Shown piece by piece: positions 42,101-47,796 of a stretch of 54,249 bases of DNA. The number at the start of each line of letters is the position of its first letter. Positions within the stretch are counted from its first letter, which is position 1. Position numbers and translations under genes: made by a program. Source of the DNA: QQUD01 sp039029915 (lineage in GTDB: Bacteria > Chloroflexota > Anaerolineae > Promineifilales > Promineifilaceae); the NCBI GenBank assembly GCA_039029915.1, contig JBCCFD010000003.1, positions 1 to 54,249 on the forward strand. Direction: 5' to 3'. The notes below the pieces were generated by a model. The model was not told the origin of the DNA, made no database searches, and worked only from the letters and a program-made list of their open reading frames with translations.

Positions 42101-42558
42101 GGCTGCTGAGGTGAAACGGCCGTATTGCTCACTACTCGCTGCACTTGTGATGCCTGATGGCTGGATGCGGTGGGGGGGGGAATTGGAGATTGGGTAACTG
42201 GGTAATTGGGTAATTGGGTAACTGGGTAATTGGTTGATGGGGAGCGGTTGATGGGTGATGGTTGATTGGGAGATGGGGAGATTGGAAGATTGTTGACTGT
42301 TGATTGTTGGGCGAAGGGCTGTGAATCAACATTGTTAACTGTTGACTGTTGTTGGTTTGAAACGGCCGTATTCGTCATCGACCGCTGTACAAGAGGTCGT
42401 GGGCTGTTAGATGCTGAAAATGATTGTTCAGATACCGCAGGCTGATGACCGCCCTCAAAACGAGTTTGTTGTCCAAACAATACAGATATATTCGTCACGC
42501 GCTGGACGTGTTTGAGGAGCCGTTGCCCCGCGTTGGTTGATCTATCCTGACTATGCAT
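39157..42558 (-). CDS. Very large disordered repeat protein with five acidic ~50-aa C-terminal repeats
   Basis: This encodes 1133 residues and overlaps the end of tube 2 by 8 bp. The first ~330 residues hold three tandem ~83-aa units, each opening QR-x3-NTAVS and continuing with Pro/Ser/Gln/Asn/Thr-rich text (NLPISQSPNHPSPI, NYPVTQSPI). The middle is disordered with repeated VQR/IQR-x-x-S motifs. Residues ~860-1090 form five tandem acidic units, each with a short hydrophobic strand, an [YF]A[ED] motif and an L-x-x-[FI/L]-L-x-x-A-E helix (IAYAEEEG, IFATEEA, MYADEDT, LVFADPDQLEAFLAQAE). I know no family. By position it could replace the tape-measure or tail-length protein, or be surface decoration. 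The ~250-bp DNA repeat unit starts with ACGGCCGT each time. Confidence 0.6.
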   Translation of the reverse strand: MHSQDRSTNAGQRLLKHVQRVTNISVLFGQQTRFEGGHQPAVSEQSFSASNSPRPLVQRSMTNTAVSNQQQSTVNNVDSQPFAQQSTVNNLPISPSPNQPSPINRSPSTNYPVTQLPNYPVTQSPIPPPTASSHQASQVQRVVSNTAVSPQQPATVNSIDLQPFTQRSTVNNLPISQSPNHPSPITHHPSPAPHQPITQLPSYPVTQSPINHPTTSSHQAPQMQRSVDNTAVSPQQSSTVNYLPISQSPNHPSPIDRSSSTNYPITQLPSYPISQPATSNQQPTTNTPQSPINRHPSNVENQPNSPSSLSKHQSPINQHPSPEIQRAPEPNSAAMNPNVQKYMAMSSGPTQTNLPWSRLQAVSQLHRRTSEDTPIEQDVEMPWERNKRLKAEAQNQPQRKIVRRSALEEVTPGKKKKKSASPIQRVNTPNDSTAPLQQIKAAETPHLESSIVSSFGTESDTQSTSEPAIQRSEEPTSPPSSDNDSSDTVSRPLEEMWPVQRLESPANMPQNGDPETVAFEPPVLTPPPPEKPSASAQLARQLVQQVDSEKQSNSSIDYVMPTRPRPKVQRKRRNSSASSPTSPNVESEAEAPSLNSNSANTPPIEPTPTMQRSSSEVQTEIGALPGDLWELVGDTPPSSPSTSQNNIVARSNAQESPAHSSPIQRHVPPSQTNEHPATAILPQSPAPNQQPPTIHRSAGNTAVSQTQSPNLPIIQNTAVSHPQQTATNGKQQTAINPQPTTLYRSTENTAVSQTPALQHSSTPALQHPTSPSPHHPITQPAHLQRNSELDTPSPEAFTAEEPSLTEDVDPSSQVIPADIATAETVEAQPQEMEEGLIAFVTEEQVEGAASPILINRHGVNEEIPLYAESDTLDQLLSITGTTQEESETIPLHSTLGTAEESGDSPIEVMVQPEDEPETAVAYADQNQLDDILTQAETQEEDGVLPMYADEDTATAKAGDVTQIQLQRDGDENTYMVFVNADRLDDFLSEAEAEDEEDKLTIFATEEAIGDEVEHPSMLLVQQQGEREKYLVFADPDQLEAFLAQAEMDEKGPSLIAYAEEEGAEADLENPIPVIMKRLDGDEICIAHIDEEEHAEFLEAAEQYDANLLIEEVSQFVYTGLKRRLRIEHERLGR

Positions 42559-43009
42559 CGTATGATTCCACCGTTATCCGCCCGCAGGAGAGCGTGAGCG
42601 TTTCCACTGCGACCGCTTTGCCTTTAGTTTGTAGTTTGGGTCCGGCCCATTTAATTGGGTAGGCATCTTCTATAAACCAAGAAATGACCGGTTCGCGACT
42701 CGTATCGAGCAAAGTGACCGTAATTCGCTTACGCTCCACGCGCTGATTAAGCGTTTGCACATACCAATTTGTTAAATCTTTCGTAACAGCCACGCCTCGT
42801 TTAAGCGTCAACTTTGCCTTTTTACGCACCCCGATCAGCTGATGCGTGTGCGTGTTTAGGCCACCTTCTTTAACCTCTTGGGTTTTCCAACTCACTTTGG
42901 GTAAGGTGCAATCTGTAAATGCACCAATACGACGACCGTCTACTTCTACTAAGAAGCGAAACCCCGCGTGTGGCTCATAGCTGAGCAGTCCAGATCGAAA
43001 AATGGGCAT
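42551..43009 (-). CDS. Inner tube protein 2 (Afp5-like, T4 gp19 family)
   Basis: This encodes 152 residues, typical for tail-tube proteins. The N-terminal FRFLVEVDGRRIGAFTDCTLPKV and the late TSREPVISWFIEDAYPIKWAGPKLQT are signature segments of gp19-like tube proteins. It differs from tube 1 (43570-44055), as in Afp/PVC, where a variant tube subunit lies near the baseplate. It begins 4 bp after the 59-aa gene. Confidence 0.88.
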   Translation of the reverse strand: MPIFRSGLLSYEPHAGFRFLVEVDGRRIGAFTDCTLPKVSWKTQEVKEGGLNTHTHQLIGVRKKAKLTLKRGVAVTKDLTNWYVQTLNQRVERKRITVTLLDTSREPVISWFIEDAYPIKWAGPKLQTKGKAVAVETLTLSCGRITVESYDA

Positions 43010-43012
43010 GGA

Positions 43013-43192
43013 TTACCTCGTTGTAAACGGCCGTTTTCCGCCGAGCCTGCGCTGCGCCCGGCGAACATCTGCCCGAAGCCAATCCAAGACGCGCTTTTCA
43101 ACCTCTTGAATCAAATCAGGGCGCGTTTCTAAGAAAGCCAATGCCTCTCGGACCTCATCGCGTGGGGGGGCAGAAGTAGGGGGCTTGGTCAT
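43013..43192 (-). CDS. Small eCIS protein of unknown family (59 aa)
   Basis: This short gene has ATG at 43192-43190, overlapping the stop of the preceding gene in an ATGA arrangement, and TAA at 43015-43013, only 4 bp before tube 2. The product begins MTKPPTSAPPRDEVREALAF, is helical and basic (LIQEVEKRVLDWLRADVRRA) and ends KRPFTTR, with the palindrome at 43027 encoding KRPF. Tight coupling on both sides argues that it is real. eCIS operons often hold one such small protein between sheath/tube genes; I cannot assign it to a named family. Confidence 0.75.
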   Translation of the reverse strand: MTKPPTSAPPRDEVREALAFLETRPDLIQEVEKRVLDWLRADVRRAQRRLGGKRPFTTR

Positions 43193-43476
43193 GCAGAAAC
43201 CCCATTGATTTGAATATAAAGGTCGCTTAAGTACGCTAGGTCTTTCGCATAGAGATTGGATATTAAATCTGGCGTTACGGCCGTAACGGACCCCAGTGCC
43301 GTAATAACCCGTGATAAGAGAAAAATAGGGAGGTATGCTTCGTGGCCGTGCTGATTCGCTTGGTGCATCGCTTCAATTTCATCACGTGCTAAAGCGAGGC
43401 GCATACGGCCGTATTGATGCTGGTTGCCCATGCCGTCGACATAGCCCCAAGGAAGCTGAAATTCAAATTCTTGCAT
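43189..43476 (-). CDS. Tail assembly chaperone-like protein
   Basis: This encodes 95 residues. The N-terminus FEFQLPWGYVDGMGNQHQYGRMRLA and the following ILLSRVITALGSVT-type helix and DLAYLSDLYIQIN end match phage tail assembly/T4 baseplate-like proteins, which read LP.G..D..G..H..... then a V..R.I..LG sequence. They act in tail tube assembly downstream of tube genes, as here. The gene is separated from tube 1 by a strong hairpin, which may lower its expression relative to the structural genes. Family assignment by pattern. Confidence 0.6.
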   Translation of the reverse strand: MQEFEFQLPWGYVDGMGNQHQYGRMRLALARDEIEAMHQANQHGHEAYLPIFLLSRVITALGSVTAVTPDLISNLYAKDLAYLSDLYIQINGVSA

Positions 43477-43491
43477 AGTTAGTCATTTCTT

Positions 43492-43522
43492 GCCCCAACG
43501 GGTTTGCACAACCCGTTGGGGC
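43492..43522 (-). terminator. Strong intercistronic hairpin (13-bp stem) after tube 1
   Basis: GCCCCAACGGGTT (43492-43504) and its perfect complement (43510-43522) enclose a 5-nt loop. It lies between the tube 1 gene and the assembly-chaperone gene, with no U-run on the minus-strand transcript. A second small hairpin (CTATCAT/ATGATAG, 43532-43548) precedes it. Likely an attenuator or mRNA-stabilising element setting a high tube/sheath to downstream ratio. Confidence 0.65.
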
Positions 43523-43569
43523 ATTCGATTACTATCATTTGATGATAGCGAGAACAATAGCGTGCGTTT

Positions 43570-44055
43570 TTAGAATTCGCGTTCGATATATTCGTGGGTG
43601 ATCGTGAGCTCTTCAACCCCGATCTCATTGCTATCAGATTTGGGTTGAGGTCCCGTTACTTTGGCGGGCCAGCCGTTGGTGAAGTTCCATCGGGCAACAG
43701 CCCCACCAGTTTGGTCATACATCACAATCGTGCCGTTGATACGCGCGTTGTCGACGCCCCCATCCAGCACTTCTTGCCGCCATTCCCAAATGCGCGTGTC
43801 TTCAGTAACGCCACGCTTCATGACAATGTTTTCCCATTTCAAGCGACCGGGAATTTTGAGAACGACCTCCTGGCCTTTGTCATTGACTACTTTTTGCTCA
43901 ACAATTTCATGTTCAGACCCTAAACCGGAGCATTCTAAGAAATAACCAAGCGTTTTTTCACCTAAGTCGACACTAAAGTGAAAGCCTAATAATGGATCGG
44001 AGCGCCATCCCTGAGTTGTTGTCCGGGCGGCTTCTTCGGTAATTGTTCTTGACAT
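43570..44055 (-). CDS. Inner tube protein 1 (Afp1-like, T4 gp19 family)
   Basis: This encodes 161 residues with GGAGG 6-7 bases before the ATG. Family segments are clear: LLGFHFSVDLGEKTLGYFLECSGLGSE, LKWENIVMKRGVTED and WNFTNGWPAKVTGPQ. Subunits stack as hexameric rings to form the rigid tube driven out by sheath contraction. It directly follows the sheath gene, the standard eCIS order. Confidence 0.92.
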   Translation of the reverse strand: MSRTITEEAARTTTQGWRSDPLLGFHFSVDLGEKTLGYFLECSGLGSEHEIVEQKVVNDKGQEVVLKIPGRLKWENIVMKRGVTEDTRIWEWRQEVLDGGVDNARINGTIVMYDQTGGAVARWNFTNGWPAKVTGPQPKSDSNEIGVEELTITHEYIEREF

Positions 44056-44190
44056 AGTAAACCTCCGTGAGTAACGGCCGTTTGAATGGATAGTAATTAG
44101 TGGTTAGTCAATAGGGGGTGCAACTAATCCAATGATTAATTCCCTATTACTAATTCCTAAAAACGGCCGTAAATATTCACAAACTAAAAA

Positions 44191-45768
44191 CTATTCTTCA
44201 CCACCGCCGTCATCTTCGCCGCCGCCTTCGCCGCCGCCAGCCCATTGGCTCAAGCGGAAAATGACAAATTCAGCAGGTTTGACTGGGGCAATGCCTACTT
44301 CCACAATCAGTTGACCTAAGTCAATGACTTCGGGAGAGTTCAATTCAGCATCACATTTAACGTAAAAGGCTTGGGATTCAGATTGGCCAAATAGTGCACC
44401 ACTACCCCAAATTGAGCGGAGGAAGGCCGTCACATCTCGGCGAACTTTGGCCCACAGGGCGTCATTGTTTGGTTCAAACACCACCCACTGCAACCCCGTA
44501 TCCAAAGAAGCGGCAACGTGAATAAACAAGCGGCGCACATTGATATACCGCCAAGAACCATCACTGCTTAGGGTGCGGGCGCCCCAAACGCGGATGCCGC
44601 GCCCAGCAAATGAGCGGATGCAGTTGATACCCCGTGGGTTGAGCAGGGCCTGTTCATTACGGCTAATTTCATTCTCAAGAGAAACAACCCCTAGTACAGT
44701 TTCATTAGCTGGCGCTTTATGAATACCCCGATCAGAATCGGTGCGATTGTAAATACCAGCCATGACGCCGCTTGGCGGGACTAAAATCGTGCCGCCTTCG
44801 GCCAAATCTGGAATCTCGACCCACGGATAGTACATGGCGGCATAGGATGAATCAACGTTGAGATAGTTTTGCCAATCTTGGACTTCCTGAACGTTTAGTC
44901 CCGGTGGGGTGTCTAAAATAGCAAAGCGGTAGCGCATTCTTTCACAGTGTGCCACCATCGCTTGTTGGACGCTGCGTACCAATGTTTTTGATTCTTCAGA
45001 GCCATCGTAGCTAGCCATGAGGTCAGGGCAGGTGACAAGACGAACATCATCAATCGCTTCCATACCCGCAATACCGGTTCGCTCAGCCGCACTACCAATG
45101 AAATCTTGTTCCGTTAGCTTCGGTAACCCGCCGCCGCTTAATAGGAATGTGCCTTCGTTTGGCATGGCAGATGCTGCACCAAATAAAGAAAGCGACACGG
45201 CGCGGAAGGTGGCCTTACCAACAAAGTTGTCATCGCTTTTCTTCATGACGAGACCCGATTGAGTTTCATCACCAACGGTCATGCTGAAACTAGTAGCATC
45301 CTTGCCTTCATCAGTGGCATCATGAGTGATTGTTATAGAGAGGTTGTTGCCAACGTCTCCCACAATAGTTGCGGTAACCACAAAGCTATTCCCTTTGGTG
45401 TTAGCCGGTACGTCCACGGTCGCGGCCGTGGCGCCTTCGCTAACATCGCTAATTGCGCGAATGCTGGTGATGTAGCAGGGGCCGCCACCGTTGGCAAAAT
45501 AGCCGTAGACGGCGTGTGGCATGTAGGCACCCGGGGCAAAGTCACCAAATACGCTTGTGTAATTGGTCCAGCTTGTGATTAAAGTGGGCTTGTTGAGCCT
45601 AGACTCAACAATTTCGCTAGCACCTGTTTTGCGATTGACGCGCTTGATGCTGGCTTCTTCTGTAACACCGACAAAGGCGGCTATGGATGTGCCGACCCCT
45701 TGAATCGGTTTGGTGCCCCGATCGACTTCTTCTACGTAGACGCCGGGGGATAGATAGGTTGTGGCCAT
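44191..45768 (-). CDS. Contractile tail sheath protein
   Basis: The start is ATG 45768 (MATTYLSPGVYVEEVDRG), because GGAGG at 45772-45776 fits it and not the ATG at 45780. The 525 residues show the classic sheath N-terminus (YLSPGVYVEE, GVGTSIAAFVG) and C-terminus (SSDGSWRYINVRRLFIHVAASLDTGLQWVVFEPN; LWAKVRRDVTAFLRSIWGSGAL). The C-terminal AGGGEGGGEDDGGGEE tail is a Gly/Asp/Glu extension. There is only one sheath gene here, whereas Afp and PVC have three, as in simpler eCIS. Confidence 0.95.
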   Translation of the reverse strand: MATTYLSPGVYVEEVDRGTKPIQGVGTSIAAFVGVTEEASIKRVNRKTGASEIVESRLNKPTLITSWTNYTSVFGDFAPGAYMPHAVYGYFANGGGPCYITSIRAISDVSEGATAATVDVPANTKGNSFVVTATIVGDVGNNLSITITHDATDEGKDATSFSMTVGDETQSGLVMKKSDDNFVGKATFRAVSLSLFGAASAMPNEGTFLLSGGGLPKLTEQDFIGSAAERTGIAGMEAIDDVRLVTCPDLMASYDGSEESKTLVRSVQQAMVAHCERMRYRFAILDTPPGLNVQEVQDWQNYLNVDSSYAAMYYPWVEIPDLAEGGTILVPPSGVMAGIYNRTDSDRGIHKAPANETVLGVVSLENEISRNEQALLNPRGINCIRSFAGRGIRVWGARTLSSDGSWRYINVRRLFIHVAASLDTGLQWVVFEPNNDALWAKVRRDVTAFLRSIWGSGALFGQSESQAFYVKCDAELNSPEVIDLGQLIVEVGIAPVKPAEFVIFRLSQWAGGGEGGGEDDGGGEE

Positions 45769-45796
45769 TTGATCCTCCATTAAGGAATTTTTCCGT

Positions 45797-45842
45797 ACAG
45801 ATAAAAATCTGTCGCTAATGACAAAACATGCGGATGCATGTT
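45797..45842 (-). promoter_or_regulatory. Two hairpins in the sheath 5' untranslated gap
   Basis: ACAGAT/ATCTGT (45797-45802/45807-45812, 4-nt loop) and ACATGC/GCATGT (45827-45832/45837-45842, 4-nt loop) fill the 65-bp gap between the Pvc16-like stop and the sheath start. They may protect a processed sheath-tube mRNA. Confidence 0.4.
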
Positions 45843-45845
45843 GAT

Positions 45846-46703
45846 TTACTTCACTTCAAGATCGTAGTTGCCATCCGGGGCAGGAATTCTGATTTTGCGC
45901 TGGGCTGATTCACCCGTGAGCAGGCGAACATCTAAAGTGTACTCGCCGGGCATAATTCCCTTGATTTTGTAACGGCCGTGTCCACCCGTAAAACCAACAG
46001 CATCCATCTCTTTAACAACGACGCGAGCCTTGTTGATGGGGGCTTGGTCCTCTTGACGACGCACCATGCCCGCAATGGTGAGGCGCGTGTCTGGTTTGTC
46101 GACGGGGGTCGCAACGGCCGTCTCTTCATCCGCTTCCACTTGAGCAAGATCAAACTGGAAGGTGCGCACAATCGGATCATCAATGGGTTCCCATGGATCC
46201 ATTGTGAGCGTAATCATGTAAGAGATACTGGGGCGCAATTCATTATCGAGTGCGCTCCACAACTCAGCTGGATTGGCCAATTTGTCGTGGGATGCTAAGC
46301 GGGCGCGGATATCAAACGCCTGTTCTTTTAGCCGCCCCTTCAAGCGGGAGCGGGAAATTTCTGGGTGTCGAAATAGGGCCATCATGGCGCGAGTGAGCAA
46401 ACGGTGCTCATCTTCAGGCTCGGTAGCCCAAGTGGTAAACATGTAGTGGCAGTCGATGCGCAGGGGCTTCATTTTTCGGGAAGCAGATTGGTCGGCTGGG
46501 GATTCACTCACTGCATCCCAGCCAAATTCGCGTAGCTGCACGTTCTCACGCACATCATAAAGAAAAAGGTTGATCGTTGGGCGACTGAGCCGTGCGCTCC
46601 AATCCCGTTTAGGTTGGTCAAAGGCGATGTCAATTTCACCCGCTTTGATGCGCATTTCATCCATGAGCAGCTGACGAATCGTTTCATCTAGATCGTCGAT
46701 CAT
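45846..46703 (-). CDS. Pvc16/DUF4255-like tail terminator protein with C-terminal beta domain
   Basis: This encodes 285 residues; its ATG overlaps the stop of the DUF4157 gene by 4 bp. Residues ~1-190 match the DUF4255/Pvc16 pattern (IDDLDETIRQLLMDEM, RPTINLFLYDVRENVQLRE, RIDCHYMFTTWATEPEDEHRLLTRAMMALFRHP), the protein that caps the tube/sheath end. A C-terminal ~75-residue carboxypeptidase-regulatory-like beta domain follows (LTIAGMVRRQEDQAPINKARVVV, GRYKIKGIMPGEYTLDVR), probably exposed on the particle end. Confidence 0.85.
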   Translation of the reverse strand: MIDDLDETIRQLLMDEMRIKAGEIDIAFDQPKRDWSARLSRPTINLFLYDVRENVQLREFGWDAVSESPADQSASRKMKPLRIDCHYMFTTWATEPEDEHRLLTRAMMALFRHPEISRSRLKGRLKEQAFDIRARLASHDKLANPAELWSALDNELRPSISYMITLTMDPWEPIDDPIVRTFQFDLAQVEADEETAVATPVDKPDTRLTIAGMVRRQEDQAPINKARVVVKEMDAVGFTGGHGRYKIKGIMPGEYTLDVRLLTGESAQRKIRIPAPDGNYDLEVK

Positions 46704-47419
46704 TCTTCTTTGACCTCGTCTTCGAATTCTTGTCGTTGCAGTTTGGTTTGGATTTCTTCGTCATCCTCTTTGAGTTGGGCGATGTCCTCTTCGTCCTCTT
46801 GGAGCTGAGCAACCTCTTCCTCTTCTGCGGCGCGCTGAACAGATTCCGGCGTCTGGCTGGTCACGAGGTCGGCATTTTTATCGGCTTCAACTTCTGCTGG
46901 TTCGGCTGGATCATTAACGCGCTGGGGCTGAACGGCCGTATTGGTGTTGCCACCCTGTTGGGCAACGTGGGTTAGCTCATGCGCTAATAGTTTTTCACCG
47001 GTTTGGGTATTAGGTGCGTACTCGCCTTCACGAAAGAAGATGTCGTTTCCAGTTGTAAAAGCGCGCGCATTCAGCTTGCGGCTGAGCTGGTCAGCCTTGG
47101 CGTCGGTGTGGACCCGCACGTCTGAAAAATCCGCCCCAATCACATCCTCAGAGCGTGCTGCTACGCGCTCATCAATTGGTTGTCCACCGCCCCGGCTATT
47201 TTGAATCGATTGGGTTGTGTCTTCATCTAATTCTGCCTCCCCGGAGCTAGCGCGCTGCGCGACGAGTCGCTGCACGGCAGCATTTCCAGCCGTGCGCTGA
47301 AGCTGAGAAAATGTGCCATCCTTTTTGTTCGGATTGCTATCCGCGCTTGGTCCTTCGGCGGCCGTTTTGGATTTAGTGAGAATTTTATTTTTCTCTTCGG
47401 GCGGTCTTTTTTGAGGCAT
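46700..47419 (-). CDS. Small DUF4157 protein, first gene of the eCIS operon
   Basis: This encodes 239 residues. The N-terminal tag LQRTAGNAAVQRLV (about 40-53) is followed by a DUF4157 domain (about 75-152: RGGGQPIDERVAARSEDVIG, FSDVRVHTDAKADQLSR, AFTTGNDIFFREGEY, HELTHVAQQGG; HELTH about 145-149). A DPAEPAEVEADKNAD segment and a Glu-rich tail complete it. It has the same plan as the two giants without their long C-termini. No ribosome binding site precedes the ATG, and the predicted promoter would give a leaderless transcript. Metallopeptidase activity is possible from HExxH but unproven for this family. Confidence 0.82.
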   Translation of the reverse strand: MPQKRPPEEKNKILTKSKTAAEGPSADSNPNKKDGTFSQLQRTAGNAAVQRLVAQRASSGEAELDEDTTQSIQNSRGGGQPIDERVAARSEDVIGADFSDVRVHTDAKADQLSRKLNARAFTTGNDIFFREGEYAPNTQTGEKLLAHELTHVAQQGGNTNTAVQPQRVNDPAEPAEVEADKNADLVTSQTPESVQRAAEEEEVAQLQEDEEDIAQLKEDDEEIQTKLQRQEFEDEVKEE

Positions 47420-47426
47420 GGGGCGC

Positions 47427-47471
47427 AGTCTAACGAGGGGACGTGACTCGCCTGTGACAGCGTCGTGACAG
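47427..47471 (-). promoter_or_regulatory. Candidate SARP-type promoter of the eCIS operon
   Basis: On the plus strand, heptamers GTGACTC (47443-47449), GTGACAG (47454-47460) and GTGACAG (47465-47471) recur at an exact 11-bp period with 4-bp spacers. Reading the minus strand, 10 bp after the last heptamer comes TAGACT (47432-47427), a -10-like hexamer, and 7 bp later the start codon. SARP activators bind such 11-bp-period heptamers next to -10 elements lacking a -35. The divergent neighbour encodes a SARP-family protein. Confidence 0.5.
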
Positions 47472-47501
47472 TTAGGAAAAATGGGGCAGGCTAACTGTCA
47501 C
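47465..47501. repeat. 11-bp perfect inverted repeat in the divergent promoter region
   Basis: GTGACAGTTAG (47465-47475) and CTAACTGTCAC (47491-47501) are exact complements 15 nt apart. The left arm includes the third heptamer of the 11-bp array, so the element adds a fourth heptamer in opposite orientation. Likely regulatory. Confidence 0.55.
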
Positions 47502-47796
47502 GCCCGTATTACCTTGGTCATGCAACGATCTTCCTATAATCAATTGCCGGAGCGTCACGTACAATCTGCTCCGTTCCAGGAAGACCACATTTTACGCATA
47601 ATATGAAGATGACCTTTGTGGTTGACCTCTTTTGCGACAAAAAAAGCAAGTAAACGAAGACAAATTTTTGTAAATTCTATAATTCGTTCAGGGTCCCTCA
47701 ACTCGTTTGATGGTTTATATACCCTTTGATGAACCTCGCTAGGCATGAGATGCTCAGCCATTTTGTTAATAAAGCAATCATCCAATTAGGAGGAGT
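47502..47796 (+). promoter_or_regulatory. Divergent intergenic region and probable promoter of the SARP gene
   Basis: The 377-bp gap between the operon start and the activator gene holds no supported gene. TATAAT occurs twice on the plus strand (47535-47540, with TTGGTC 15 bp upstream at 47514-47519; and 47678-47683 without a good -35). A 6-bp inverted repeat CGGAGC/GCTCCG lies at 47548-47573. TTAGGAGGAG just before 47797 is a strong ribosome binding site. Confidence 0.4.

Noticed and set aside
41580..42320. CRISPR or satellite array
   Set aside because: The periodic words lie inside an open frame, spacing is irregular, and no repeat-spacer regularity or cas gene is present.
10978..47419. 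Prophage or type VI secretion system
   Set aside because: There are no capsid, terminase, portal or lysis genes and no TssJLM/ClpV-like genes. The DUF4157, LysM, DUF4255 and Afp15-type ATPase set specifies an eCIS.
47555..47785. 76-aa minus-strand frame in the divergent promoter region
   Set aside because: It lies wholly in regulatory DNA, has no convincing ribosome binding site and no recognisable family; probably a chance frame.
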